From contig WTPW01001155.1 of assembly GCA_009809945.1 (NCBI GenBank), positions 42,769-106,768 on the forward strand: DNA of 64,000 bases. The letters run 5' to 3'. Positions 22,221 to 34,652 of this stretch are shown in pieces; position 1 is the first letter of the stretch, and each line of letters opens with the position of its first letter. The notes below the pieces were generated by a model. That model ran no database searches, was not told the DNA's origin, and worked only from the letters and a program-made list of their open reading frames with translations. Origin of the DNA: Gigaspora margarita. Taxonomy: Eukaryota > Glomeromycota > Glomeromycetes > Diversisporales > Gigasporaceae. A program made the translations under genes and the position numbers.

Positions 22221-24376
22221 ATGTCGAATATAAAGATCGAAGATAACATTCAGGCTACTACAGTTTCACCAAGTCTAACGAATTTGTTACAACGATCTGC
22301 AAAACGCACTAGAGCAATGTTTCGTTCAGGGGCTGCAGCAAGCTCTACTCTAGAGGATGACGAAAGGTTCTGAATTCTGGTGGCTGTTCATGGACTGTCT
22401 ACTTTATCTAGATATACATTTGATTTTAAGCTCTTATTAAGCTGTAATTTTGATTATTGATCACACTTAGTTTACGGATAAAATTACGAGTAAAAATTCA
22501 CGACGAATACGAGGACGCAAAAGAATTACCACGAGCTCTGTTAGCGCTGCAGGGTGGTCAAAAACGAACTACTTCACAAGCAGAAGCTATCAGCTCCGAT
22601 GCCGCGACTAATGACACCTCTAATCTTTCAGCGAATGGTGGTGCTGCACTGACGCAAATAGATAGCAATCAATTGCCACAAATATCTGGAGGACACGCTT
22701 ACCCTTCTGCACCTGGTAAGATTACTTCAAATCAAAATAACAGAATTTGTAAAATTTCTTGCCTGGATAATTTTATTTATGTTTTATATTATGTAGGTGT
22801 CACTATTTCTGAGGATAACGCGATGGAACCCCAAGTTTCTGAAAGTAGCATACAGAGATTAGTAGAAAATCTTCCACCATCTCGGGCTCAGTATGTTTCA
22901 CAATATGAAATCATGATTTTAACAGTGATATAATAACTAAAGTATCGTTTTATATGTTCAGGCAAGAAGCTGCCAAAACAGCACATGGAGTAGTGGCAAT
23001 ACGACAAAAGGCCGGAATAAACGCTACACTTGCTGCTACTTCAGGTTCCTTGGTGAGACGTCAGACACCACGACTTACAAAACCAGATTGGCATGCACCT
23101 TGGAAATTAATGAGAGTTATTAGTGGACATTTGGGTTGGGTAAGATCAATTGCGGTTGAACCAGGGAATAAATGGTTCGTAACAGGTGCTGGTGATAGAA
23201 CCATTAAGGTAAGTAAATTATTATATAATTAAAGATCAATTATTCAATACAACAAAGGAATAATATATTTAATTTATCATTTACAGATTTGGGATCTTGC
23301 ATCGGGTACTTTAAGACTTACTTTAACTGGTCATATTTCAACTGTCCGTGGATTAGCCGTCTCTCCACGTCACCCATATTTGTTTTCATGTGGTGAAGAT
23401 AAGATGGTGAAATGTTGGGATCTTGAACAAAATAAGGTTATCAGGCATTATCATGGACATCTTTCTGGTGTATATTCTTTAAGTCTACATCCTACTTTGG
23501 ATATTTTAGCGACTGCTGGAAGGGATGCTACTGCAAGGGTATTTATTGTTCTAATAAATAAATTGTTAAATAAGATATCAAAGCATATTATTAATTTAAG
23601 TGACTTTTTAGGTGTGGGACATGCGTACAAAACAGTGTATTCACGTTCTTAGTGGTCACAATACTACAGTTGCTGACGTGAAATGCCAAGAAGCTGATCC
23701 TCAAGTTCTTACTGGTTCAATGGATTCAACAATACGTCTTTGGGATCTTGCGGCTGGTAAGACATTGTCGACTCTCACACATCACAAAAAGTCCGTTAGG
23801 GCTTTGACATTGCATCCCACTGAATTTACCTTCGCAAGTGGTAGTGCTGATAATATCAAACAATGGAAATGTCCCGAAGGCACATTCATGCAAAATTTCG
23901 AAGGCCATCGTGCAATTATAAATGCATTGACCGTCAATGCTGACAATGTTTTATTTTCTGGTGGTAAGTTTGATTATTTTTGTTATTTTTATTTTTTATT
24001 TTTTCTGGTTCACTTGTCAGTTAACAAAAAAAATTTTTTTAAATTAAGCTGATAATGGTTCAATGGCGTTCTGGGATTGGAAATCTGGATATAAGTTTCA
24101 ATCTATGGAAACAACTGTACAGCCTGGTTCTTTAGAATCTGAAGCTGGAATATTTGCCTGCACATTTGATCGCACAGGATTGAGATTAATAACGTGTGAA
24201 GCAGATAAAACGATTAAGATTTGGAAAGAAGATCCAAACGCTGTATGTATTATTAATTCATGGTTTTACTAAATAATTCTGAGGAACTGTTTACTAATCA
24301 TACTTTATGATATATTAAGACTCCTGAGACACACCCTATTGATTGGAAGCCGTCATTAATCAGAACCAGATTTTAA
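22221..24376 (+). CDS. PRP46: Pre-mRNA splicing factor PRP46/PLRG1 (WD40)
   Basis: A component of the Prp19 complex (NTC) of the spliceosome, acting in the nucleus. Eight exons with GT-AG introns sum to 1587 nt (528 aa): 22221-22366, 22471-22715, 22797-22890, 22962-23208, 23287-23538, 23612-23963, 24049-24242 and 24320-24376. The N-terminal ~200 residues are low complexity. WD40 repeats begin after the family hallmark [20 protein letters not shown]. They include ADRT-type turns and [30 protein letters not shown] and FWDWKSGY. The end [15 protein letters not shown] matches the PLRG1/PRL1 C-terminus. The start is the first ATG in frame with [14 protein letters not shown]. Length and order are typical of the family. 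No damage was seen, so it is probably functional and essential. Confidence 0.95.
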
Positions 24377-25129
24377 TTCTTAATTGACCTGTCTGAAAAG
24401 CCATGATCCGTGCGATGATAAGCTAATACTTTCGCATTTGCAAATATAAGACTAGAATATTGTTATATCTAAATTTAAATAAATATTCATTCTTGATTTA
24501 ATTTTTATATAAAGTTTTTAAAGCATCTAAAATTATAGATATTTTTTAAAATTTTAGTTGTTTTTGTATTATATATATTTAATTTAAAATTTATTATTTT
24601 ATTTTTAAAAAATTTTTTTAACAATTAATTGACAAATTAAAATAAATTTAGATCAAATAAACTTTGTATAATGTAAAATAAATTGCCAAAAAATAAAAAA
24701 AAAATACATGTGCGAATTAAACGTCCCGCGAAAAATTGTTCACCCCCTGTAATATTGGCCAATCGAATTTCAGGACGTCGTAAAATAGTTCCAAACCCGC
24801 TGTTCTCACCCTAACCTAACTATAACGCGGGTTTAGGACTTCCCAGTATAGAGAGGTTGGATCCGGTTTTAAAATTTTGATTTTATCACATCAAAATCGA
24901 GTTTGTCACATCGACTATTAATATAGTTACGTCATTGATGCAGATCTTACTTAGTTAGGGGGCTGTTACCTTTATATGTTTTTTATTATTTATTTAAAAT
25001 TAGGGTAAGGGTTAGTTGGGAACTAGGGTTAGGAATGTTTTTTAGGTAAAATTGCCTTCCCGACATTTTTTATTAATGCTCCGAGACAGGTTTAGGTACT
25101 CATTTCTTGTATATTTGGGTTTTCACTTT
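24377..25129. other. Intergenic with TTAGGG-like motifs
   Basis: 3' flank of PRP46, then a less AT-rich patch. 24805-24830 has CACCCTAACCTAAC and 25000-25045 has GGGTAAGGGTTAGTTGGG and CTAGGGTTAGG, just left of the element at 25130. No gene is seen. Confidence 0.45.
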
Positions 25130-26715
25130 GAGCGAATCTATTTGTAACTGCCGGTGACACTTCCCGATCACGTGCAGTCAATCAAATTCGATGTCGGAAA
25201 ATCAACTCAGCTCGGATCCGCAGAGCCAATCAATAAAAAAACAAAATAATATATACCCAATTTTTTTTAATACTTTATTAATATCGATATATTTAATTTA
25301 TTATAGTATAATGCGTTCAATTACATTATAAACCCATATGTCCATATGAATTTCGCATTTAAAAAAAAAAAAGAGCCAAAAATTTTCACATACACAATGA
25401 AGTATTTCGCGATACAAATACTACTAATACACTACTAATACTCAAAAAGAAAAGCCGGAAGAATGACTACACTAGAAGCAACAAGACCCACAAAAAAAAA
25501 ACTTCAATGACGATTCTAAGCCGACAAAATCATGCCTGTGAAGGTTCCACGACAACACTAAAAGCGCGAGACCCACTGACAAAGACTTCAGAAACAAGTG
25601 AAATCATGTCCGTGAGGCTCCAACGACGATGCTAGAAGCGATAAGATCCACTAACAAAGACTTTAACGACGATATTAAGACGGTGAAAATTATATCCGTG
25701 AAGGTTTCAATGATGACTAGAAGCGAAGAGACCCACCAACAAAGGCTTCAATGATGACACTAAGGTAGCAAAAATCTACCCATGAAGGCTTCAACATTGA
25801 TGATGACAACTTTTCCATTATTTTAACAAAAAAAAAAAAGAATTAGCTTCAAAAAGAAAGAAAAACAAAACAACCAATAAGAGAAACTACTTATTTTAAA
25901 GCAAAAGATTCTAAAACATGACGCCAAAATGAAGAATCACACTAGAACAAGTTCCAAAAGCTAAACAACAAAAGAAAAAAATGTTAGTTCAATTTGAGAA
26001 AACGAAAAAAAATGAAAAAACAATGAAAAAAATAAAAAAAATCTGTTTATCTTACAAAATCCCAGTTCTAGTGAAGTGAAACTGAAAGACATACTGAAAA
26101 TTGCTCCAAGATCAAAAAAACATCGTTAGTTGAAGAAAAAAAATCCAAATAAATGCCGACAAGACTTACTTACCAAAAAGAAACACTTCAAGGATGAAAG
26201 TTTAAAGTCACCAAAGACAAAATGACAATACCCAAACGACGAGGACCAGAAATCTCCAAAATCAACAGTCTCGAAATAATCAAAGCCCAAAATCTCCATT
26301 TTTCAAAAACACGACACTCATTACAATGGCTTCTAGCAAAACAAAAAAAAAAAGCAACAATGAAAAAAAATCCCCATATATCTTAGGATCCCGGTTCAAA
26401 ATCTTCACTACCCGGTATTCCAGAAAGCAAACTTACAAAAGAAAGTTATATATTAGTTCAAAAAACAGGAAAAATGAAACAAAAAAAAAGAAAGCAATAA
26501 AAAACCACTTATCTTACAAGACAGAAAGAACTGGTCACTAATCTTCACTATCCGGTTTTCTAGTAAAGCAAAGAGAAAAAATAAAATATGAAAAATAAAA
26601 TCAGATCTAGATCAAAAAAAAAAAACAAACCTGATCGAGATTAAGGGGGCGAATTGAAAATTGACCCCTAATCCAGAACCGGAAAGTGTCATTACTGGTG
26701 AAAACACATTTTTTC
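25130..26715. mobile_element. Mutator-like non-autonomous element, 9-bp TSD
   Basis: A 1.59-kb element starting GAGCGAATCTATTTGTAACT and ending (complement) GAAAAAATGTGTTTTCACCA. It is flanked by TTTCACTTT at 25121-25129 and 26716-26724. A 9-bp TSD is typical of Mutator-like elements. The ends match 37558-37913. The interior is A-rich, with a tandem repeat at 25440-25800 and several AAAAGAAAAAAA stretches. A 71-codon lysine-rich ORF (26326-26541) is a by-product of composition. No transposase was found. Confidence 0.75.
25440..25800. repeat. ~90-100-bp imperfect tandem repeat, 4 copies
   Basis: Each unit has CTAGAAGCRANRAGACCCAC, CAAAGRCTTCAATGA, and ATCCGTGAAGGTT-like segments. All lie within the 25130-26715 element. 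Confidence 0.65.
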
Positions 26716-27029
26716 TTTCACTTTTCTTTGTTTTTGTCTCGTCGGGCTGTTCTGGACGATCAAAATTTGCAATTTGATTGGCTGTTAGTCACATAATGAT
26801 GCCTGGTTTTAACATGTTCCCCAGTAGCATGGCGGACATTAGTTTTAATTGGTCAAAAAATGTAAACAAGTAAACAATATGCATAATGTAGATCATTATA
26901 TAAATTTAGATATATAGTTAGAACAGAGCGAAAAAAAGCAATTTCATAATTGTCAAACATTTAAAATAATTATACTATTTATTTAAACTACAACAGTACT
27001 AAAATTTACAAATGCATATCATACTTACA

Positions 27030-27870
27030 ACCTTAACTAATTTATAAACCTTCTTTGCCCATATGTAGTTTGGTTTAATTCTTAATAATTCCTCCAAGTC
27101 AGCAATTGATTCATTATACCTTTTATCATATAATTAACTTCATCACTATGTCTTAAAGCTATTGTATTATCTGGTTTAATTTCTAGCAATCTAGTTAAAT
27201 CTTCAAATGCTTTATCATATTTGCACATAATAAAATATAATTCGCCTCTATAGCTTAATTTGACTGCATGATTTTGTTAAATCATCAATTAATCTAACAA
27301 GCATATTTTCATATTTATTAATTTTAATGACTTCATTAGTCATCGTAATCAATTGAAATATATATAGACAAGGTTTAATTTTAAATAAGCCAAAATATTA
27401 AACTCTTTGAATAAATTTACTAGAATATTTAAAATTTTGTTGCTGAAGTTTACTTTTACTGACCCGCCTTGTGATCTAAACCCAATACAAGGATATAGAA
27501 TAGATGTCACACAATTCCTTAAAATATTTTATAATTATTAAATTTCTTTCTATTTGTTTTAAAAAATAATCTTTTATTATAAACGTTGGTTATCTAAGTT
27601 AATTCTATTTTTAGTATAAAATACTATGTTTTCTCTAAAATTTAGATAGCATCCAACTATATCACCATTAGTATATTCAGAAGGATGATAAATCGTATGG
27701 CGCGCTACTTCCTGAGCAAAAAAAATGTTCATTGTCACTATGATAACCACACCCCCACGATTCATTTTCCTTTTTTTCCAAATCAGGGCTGAGATAAAGA
27801 GCAGTGGAATATGCACAAATCCTAATATTGTTTCGAGATTTTTATTAAATTTTGTTAAAATCATAAAATT
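27030..27870 (-). pseudogene. SPRY plus TPR remnant
   Basis: The minus strand from 27860 reads SPRY-domain pieces in more than one frame: ENESWGCGYHSDNEHFFCSG, then NGDIVGCYLNFRENIVFYTK, and after a break (about 27440-27510) LYPCIGFRSQGGSVKVNF, the usual SPRY end. Downstream (27300 to 27030) come TPR-like pieces LSYRGELYFIMCKYDKAFED, LLEIKPDNTIALRH, and in another frame YNESIADLEELLRIKPNY. The 95-codon ORF at 27577-27864 covers only half of the SPRY fold in the correct frame. Frameshifts and stops make it a pseudogene. Whether SPRY and TPR belonged to one protein cannot be decided. Confidence 0.65.
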
Positions 27871-28009
27871 GTTTTATTGACGTAGATGTCCTGTAATTAC
27901 AATATGATACATCTTTCGTTTGCTAGAAACATTAATAAAAAAAAAAAAAAACCACAATTACAATTACCAATGCATTTTTTATTACGGGCTCCCATGAATC
28001 TATAGAGCC

Positions 28010-30440
28010 CAGTGTCCTAAAGATATGATATAGACATTAATTCAAGTAAACACGCATTTTTATCATAATAAATTTGCACGATTCTGACCAAACATTCAAA
28101 AACAGTATCTGAACATTGACATCAGCATTTTGTGTGGCTTCGCATACAACTTGCATAATATAATTATCTTCACCCTTAAACAATATATCAAAATCAGTCA
28201 TAACAAGACTTGCGCAAATAATAAATGGTTTAGTTACCTCTCTATCAAAATTTTCTCTAATTAACTCTAACGAGTTATATTGTGCATCAAATGCTGCTTT
28301 TCTAACTTTCAGGCTTTATATTAGAATCGAGAATTTTAATTAAGCCTATAAGCTAAGAACAAGTTCATGGCACTTGGGCTCTTCTTTTCTGGCGCCTGAT
28401 ACAACTGCAGTTAGAATTGCTCCTGATTGGATCTTTAATAAAGTAAAATAAAAACAGTTAATAAAAACAAGTTACAATAGACCCAAAATGTGAAATAAAT
28501 CAACTTACGATCAATTCACAAACAAAGCTGATAGCTGTTAATTTAACGTTAAATACAGAAGAACAAGCTCTATTAAATCCTTTTAAATCATCCTTCCAAG
28601 TCACCCAAATGTTGCTATATTGAGTTGACTATTATTGATAGTGGTAACGTTCTCCAACAAAGTTTTCATTAAACCAGTCCATTGTTCGGTTGGAAGTTCA
28701 ATGGCTGAATCGCTGAAACAATCTAAAATGCAACTGATTTATAAGCAAGTACATAAAACGAAAGACAAAATTTTTAAAAATCGCTTACTTGAGCAGCAGT
28801 AGCAGCAGCTCTTTGGTTGCTGGACCCACTGTTGCCAGCACCTGTTAATTCTGCCATTAATATTGTTTCAGTATCGTGATTTATTTGTTGCATGAATAAA
28901 TTAATAGCAAAAAATGATCATCATCATCACAGCTTGTTTAATAACCATCTTTGTGTAATTTCATATCTACACGAAGCTTCCTATAATTATCATTAAATTT
29001 AAACCGACATTAAATCATAACAAACTATAAGCTTTACTGATAAAAACTATTACCTACTGATGACACTAATGAATTCTTTAGGGCTAGCCCGGCTGAATTT
29101 CAAATAAATGTTCCGGAAAGCTCCTAGCAAAGCATCACTATATATGCAGTCTTATTGATAAAAAAAACTTTTTTATAAAATACGCTATTACAATTACCTA
29201 TAACTCTGCTAGCCAAAGGGATACAAAAAATATATAAACGAAAAGTCTACTTGAAACAGACTCCAAAATCGATAAATCCAAGACCAAAGACCCAAAAATA
29301 TGACAAGTTCACTCTGGTTGACTATGTGGTTCATGCCTGGAGGTAAATGAACGTCTTATTCTTTTAGGTGATTATGATAGTTTGTAGTATAGTTTTCAAT
29401 AAATAAAATTTAGAAATACAAACTAATTTTTTTTTTAATTGGCTAAGATCAGCATTTCGAAAGATTTGAGGCATCACAAACACCACTACAGAAACTGCTC
29501 GAGAATGCTCTAACTTTATAAATTTTTGTTAATAAATTTATTTTTTGAGTTTGAAAGCATAAAAATAAATTTATATAATCCTATTAATACTGAATTAACT
29601 CCTTCGGTACATATTAATTGCTTTAATTAACTCCTTCAATATATATTACTTGCCTTAATTTGCTCTCTAAGCAAAGTTTTTGGGGATACTGATCTATACT
29701 GATCTTTTTTTACAAAAGATATACNGTTAATAAAAACAAGTTACAATAGACCCAAAATGTGAAATAAATCAACTTACGATCAATTCACAAACAAAGCTGA
29801 TAGCTGTTAATTTAACGTTAAATACAGAAGAACAAGCTCTATTAAATCCTTTTAAATCATCCTTCCAAGTCACCCAAATGTTGCTATATTGAGTTGACTA
29901 TTATTGATAGTGGTAACGTTCTCCAACAAAGTTTTCATTAAACCAGTCCATTGTTCGGTTGGAAGTTCAATGGCTGAATCGCTGAAACAATCTAAAATGC
30001 AACTGATTTATAAGCAAGACATAAAACAAAAGACAAATTTTTAAAAATCGCTTACTTGAGCAGCGGTAGCAGCAGCTCTTTGGTTGCTGGACCCAATGTT
30101 GCTAGCACCTGTTAATTCTGCTATTAATATTGTTTTAGTATCACAATTTATTTATTGCATGAATAAATTAACAACAAAAAATGATCGTCATCATCACAGC
30201 TTGTTTAATAACCATCTTTGTATAATTTCATATCTTCATGAAGCTTCTTATAATTATCATTAAATTTAAACCAATGTTAAATCATAACAAACTATAAGCT
30301 TTACTGATAAAAACTATTACCTACTGATGACACTAACGAATTCTTTAGGGCTAGCCCGGCTGAATTTCAAATAAATGTTCCAGTTTGCTTGTTGGAAAGC
30401 TCCTAGCAAAGCATCATTACATATGCAGGCTTATTTGATA
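28010..30440 (-). pseudogene. Importin subunit beta-1 (KAP95/KPNB1) fragments
   Basis: Importin beta carries cargo with importin alpha through nuclear pores. The minus strand has exon-like pieces in family order: AFQQANWNIYLKFSRASP (about 30400), MAELTGAGNSGSSNQRAAAT (28860), CFSDSAIELPTEQWTGLMKT (about 28720), AILTAVVSGARKEEPK (about 28415), AAFDAQYNSLELIRENFDRE (about 28270) and YIMQVVCEATQNADVNVQ (about 28150). These correspond to HEAT repeats in the N-terminal third. Stops and shifts break the frame, and the rest of the ~860-residue protein is missing. The 5' pieces occur twice because of the tandem duplication. An intact gene must exist elsewhere if the identification is right. Confidence 0.7.
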
Positions 30441-30972
30441 AAAAAATTTTTTTTATAAAATATGCTATTACAATTACCTATAACTCTGCTAGTCAAAGAG
30501 ATACAAAAAATATATCAACGAAAAGTCTACTTGGAACAGACTCCAAAATTGACAAATCCAAGACCAAAGACCCAAAAATACGACAAGTTCACTCTGGTTG
30601 ACTATGTGGTTCATGCCTAGAGGTAAATGAATGTCTTATTCTTTTAGGTGATTATGATAGTTTGTAGTATAGTTTTTAATAAATAAAATTTAGAAATACA
30701 ACCTAATTTTTTTTTTAATTGGCTAAGATCAGTATTTCGAAAGATTTGAGGCATCACAAATACCATTACAGAAACTGCTCGAGAATGCTCTAACTTTATA
30801 AATTTTTGTTAATAAATTTATTTTTTGAGTTTGAAAACATAAAAATAAATTTATATAAATCTATTAATACTGAATTAACTCCTTCTGTACATATTACTTG
30901 CCTTAATTTGCTCTCTAAGCAAAGTTTTTAGGAATACTGATCTATACTAATCTTTTTTTACAAAAGATATAT
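28457..30972. repeat. Direct duplication of ~1.26 kb joined by one N
   Basis: Copy 1 (28457-29724) and copy 2 (29726-30972) start GTTAATAAAAACAAGTTACA and are nearly identical, with scattered substitutions and a 12-bp gap (AGTTTGCTTGTT is present only in copy 2, near 30385). A single N at 29725 separates them, which is typical of an assembler join. The duplication may be real, or two haplotypes or nuclear variants placed in tandem. Confidence 0.85.
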
Positions 30973-31825
30973 GAAGAGTTAAAAAGCATTATAATGCAAT
31001 TTAAAAAAATTTTATTATATAAAACCACGAGTTGCCAATTGATGATATGGTTTTTTATAGTAAGGGTTACATTAAAAATTTTTTTATGTTGTGTAACTTA
31101 GTGATCTTTAAGCCAATCAAATTGAATGTCCACCATGCTATTTTTACTTTTATCATATATATTTTTTAAAAAATTTTTAATTTTTTGACGAACGTAAAAA
31201 TTAAAACTCAAATAATAAAAAGTTCTCTAATTTGTATGAAATTTTATAACATATATCTTTTGATCTTCCGAATAAATTTACTTAAGCGATTATAACCAAT
31301 TTACATAGTAAAATTTGGACTTTACTATGCAGTAACTATTATTGATCGGGGTAGCTTATTTTTGGATGAAACAAGTTTTTAGATTTTTTTGGTTAAAACA
31401 AAAGGGTAGTTTATTTTCAGAATAGGAATATATGGTATATAAACTCAGATCTAAAATTGTATAATTTATAGTAAAATTTGAACTTATATGATAATTTTGT
31501 ATAAAGCTTTTAATAAAATTAAGTGTATAAAGTTATATTAAAATTTTGAGTCTGGATCTGAGTTATATATATATTCTTCAGGGTCCTAGGGGGGTCTTTC
31601 AAAATATAATGATTTTCTAATAAATAGAGAGAGTCCTTGTCTAAAACTTGATCCAGTGGTCCAAATTGGATAATTTTGGTACCATTCGAATCGTCTCGAG
31701 GAGAGGATTTGAAGGGTACCAAAATCATTTAATTTGGATTACTGGATCACGTTTTATTAATAAAATACTATTGGTTGTTATGTTTTCTTATAAAATTACT
31801 ATAAATCAATAGTATTTTGTGTCCT
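30973..31825. other. Intergenic, palindromic fragments
   Basis: 31180-31345 resembles one arm of the 6290-7590 palindrome. 31640-31745 is an inverted repeat with GGTACCATTCGAATCGTCTC facing GGGTACCAAAATCATTTAAT. An ORF at 31519-31728 is made of this repeat. Confidence 0.45.
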
Positions 31826-32110
31826 CTGGGTCGATAGCATAGCAGTTATGCTTCAAGAATGCAAATCGAAAGGTTGCTGGTTCAATTTTCGGTAGCAGCA
31901 AAAATGTAATACTATGTTGCGGGTCCTATCATATTGGGAATACTCTGTATAGATTAGAGGGTTTAAATAAACAACACCCGTAGCGGGTTGCAGGTATGAC
32001 AGCTAGTGTGGAACCTTCAGGTGGACTACTCAAATTAGGCACCAAAAGTGCACATGTGGCTAGTTGTACTCTCATCTATATGGGGATCCAGAAAGTGATA
32101 CTGCAGTAGT
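31826..32110 (+). mobile_element. tRNA-derived SINE, second head type
   Basis: GGTCGATAGCATAGCAGTTATGC carries an A-box match, followed by GGTTGCTGGTTCAATTTTCGG as the B box. It shares this head with 16362-17028. Its downstream part (GGGTTGCAGGTATGACAGCT, then ACATGTGGCTAGTTGTACTC) is shared with the bodies of the other SINE type. No clear TSD or A tail was found. Confidence 0.6.
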
Positions 32111-33685
32111 CGAGATCAAAACAGGACACTGAATAACACAAGTCAAGGTTATATTTATGCATTATCTACTTTTCTGCAATTCTGATTGGCCCAAATAAGA
32201 TTCAACCAATCAGAATTGTAGAATTTTTCAATTTTGAATAAATTTTATAAAAATCTTATATTAAACCTAATATGATATAATCTCTATATATATTGTTCAG
32301 GGTCCTATTAAAACCTAAGTCTGAAAAAATACTACATGAACTTGTAATGCAAACATTTCGAGATGTGGTCTGTACCAACATTTGATCTGGTAATCTTGAG
32401 TATTCTAGAAAGACAAATACTTGGTGCCCACTGGGCATTTGGGCGGTCTGAAATAGGGCTAGCCAGATATAAGCTACATAGAAATAGTTTAATACATGTA
32501 CCTATGTACGTTTGTTGTATATAATAAATAAAGTATTAAGCAAATGTAAGCAACTGGTACAAGTTAAAAAAAAAATAGTATTTGTAAATAACTCTTGATC
32601 TGGTAGTCCAAATGAAATGATTTTGGTACCATTAGATTCGTCTTATAGAGACGAATCGAATGGTACCAAAATTATCCAAATTGGATTACTAGATCATAAT
32701 ATATTCAAAATTTTGTAAAATTTTATATATAAATATATGGGTTTTTTAAATTTTTTTTATATAGTCTAGGGAGAGGGGTCAAGAGCTGCTATGTAGAGGT
32801 ACATAACGTTATTTATGGATGCCCCTAAGAGGAACTTAAAGAGAATCTTGTTTGATAGAATTAGCTAAATGTCTAGTTTTTTTATGAAAAATTAGTGTGA
32901 CAAGTATAGCTAAGTACCCTTAAGGCAACCGAGTGGGTTAGACTTGCAATTAAATTAAAGCAAATAGTTTAAGTAATTGAACTTGTATTCAATTCTCTAT
33001 AATACAAAAAAATTAATAAAGTACTGGCAAGCCTGTTAAAAAGAAAAAAAAAGTTCCTTTTAATCTGTTTAATTTCTAATAATACTTATTTGAATACACT
33101 AATTTAGTTTGTAACTACTAAACACTTTATGGTTACCTATAACTTCATTTAATTTTAGCTTTTATAATTGTTAAAAGTTTTAGTAAGTCAAACTTTTAAA
33201 AAAAAAGTTTTTAAAGCAAAATAAAACAAATATTATATATATAAAAATAAAACAAAATATTTATTTTGTAGGTATTATTCTTTTTAGCTTTATTATTTTT
33301 TTGCTTTAAACTTAGAAAATCAAAAGTGCTTACAAAAATAAACTTCTATTATCTTGTATACAAATATATTTCCTTTTAAAAACCCTAAAAAAGCTATATA
33401 AAAAGAGCTTACTGTTACAATTTACTATGAAAAATGGATTGATTGTATGTATTTTAATCACTATAATTTTATAGTAAAAAATTTATACCTATAATTTACA
33501 TAAAATATTGTATGACTATAAATACTTTTTTTTATTGTCTTTAGAATTTTTGAATTTGGAATTTTTTTAAAAAAACTTTTTTTTTAGTAAACCTTTTTTC
33601 AACTTCTAGGAAAAATTGTAGAAGAGTGTCTTGCAACCAAAATAGTAATTAAAATATTAAAATTAATATTAGTTTGCAAGATATA
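32111..33685. other. Intergenic, tRNA-like fragment and palindrome
   Basis: 32590-32700 is an inverted repeat (GATTTTGGTACCATTAGATT facing AATCGAATGGTACCAAAATT). 32920-33010 has a tRNA-Ser/Leu-like stretch, GGCAACCGAGTGGGTTAGAC with a weak B-box-like TATTCAATTCTC, probably a SINE head. A palindrome arm with TGCAACCAAAATAGTAATTAA lies at 33620-33685. No coding gene is seen. Confidence 0.45.
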
Positions 33686-34634
33686 AGGTAAAAGGGGGTA
33701 TTGTGGCGAAGTTAACTTTGATCGATGATATCACGTGACTTATCCAATAGAATCGAATGATTTTGATATCAACTGACTCGTCTCACAAAGACGAATCTAA
33801 TGGTATAAAAATCATTAAATTCTAATCACTGGATAAAAAGATATTATCATTCAAAGTTAAAGAAACTAAAGTAAAGATTTTAGAGGGGGTGGGGATATTG
33901 TGGCGAACTTGAACTATATCGTGATACAATGACCAGAACTGAATAATTTTTATACCATTCGATTCGTCTCAATGAGANNNNNNNNNNNNNNNNNNNNNNN
34001 NNNNNNNNNNNNNNNNNNNNNNNNNNNNNNNNNNNNNNNNNNNNNNNNNNNNNNNNNNNNNNNNNNNNNNNNNNNNNNNNNNNNNNNNNNNNNNNNNNNN
34101 NNNNNNNNNNNNNNNNNNNNNNNNNNNNNNNNNNNNNNNNNNNNNNNNNNNNNNNNNNNNNNNNNNNNNNNNNNNNNNNNNNNNNNNNNNNNNNNNNNNN
34201 NNNNNNNNNNNNNNNNNNNNNNNNNNNNNNNNNNNNNNNNNNNNNNNNNNNNNNNNNNNNNNNNNNNNNNNNNNNNNNNNNNNNNNNNNNNNNNNNNNNN
34301 NNNNNNNNNNNNNNNNNNNNNNNNNNNNNNNNNNNNNNNNNNNNNNNNNNNNNNNNNNNNNNNNNNNNNNNNNNNNNNNNNNNNNNNNNNNNNNNNNNNN
34401 NNNNNNNNNNNNNNNNNNNNNNNNNNNNNNNNNNNNNNNNNNNNNNNNNNNNNNNNNNNNNNNNNNNNNNNNNNNNNNNNNNNNNNNNNNNNNNNNNNNN
34501 NNNNNNNNNNNNNNNNNNNNNNNNNNNNNNNNNNNNNNNTCTCATTGAGACGAATCGAATGGTATAAAAATTATTCAATTCTGGTCGTTGTATCACAAGA
34601 TAATACAAATTCGCCACAATACCCCCTTTTACCT
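33686..34634. mobile_element. Inverted-repeat element around an assembly gap, TA TSD
   Basis: Left AGGTAAAAGGGGGTATTGTG and right (complement) AGGTAAAAGGGGGTATTGTG are identical. TA lies at 33684-33685 and 34635-34636. Removing the element and one TA gives GATATAAGTATTT, the sequence found uninterrupted in the sister palindrome near 47990. A second inner pair, ATTGTGGCGAACTTG with GATTCGTCTCAATGAGA, abuts the gap on both sides. It also contains a 33730-33870 inverted pair of GACGAATC type. No ORF survives; two long ORF calls consist of N. Confidence 0.7.
33978..34539. other. Assembly gap (562 N)
   Basis: Only N. The flanks are perfect inverted copies of TCTCATTGAGACGAATCGAA, so the gap sits at the centre of a hairpin. 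Its true length and content are unknown. Confidence 0.99.
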
Positions 34635-34652
34635 TAAGTATTTAGTTTTTGT

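Noticed and set aside
23726..23908. Minus-strand ORF inside PRP46 exon 6
   Set aside because: It is the antisense shadow of a WD40-coding exon.
27577..27864. 95-codon ORF as an independent gene
   Set aside because: Its second half is part of a SPRY domain whose first half lies in another frame, so it is a fragment of a broken gene.
32915..33010. Functional tRNA-Ser/Leu gene
   Set aside because: A-box-like start only; the acceptor stem does not pair and the B box is weak. More likely a SINE head.
33880..34637. Two long ORFs spanning the gap on both strands
   Set aside because: Nearly all of their codons are N; the readable ends are inverted repeat.
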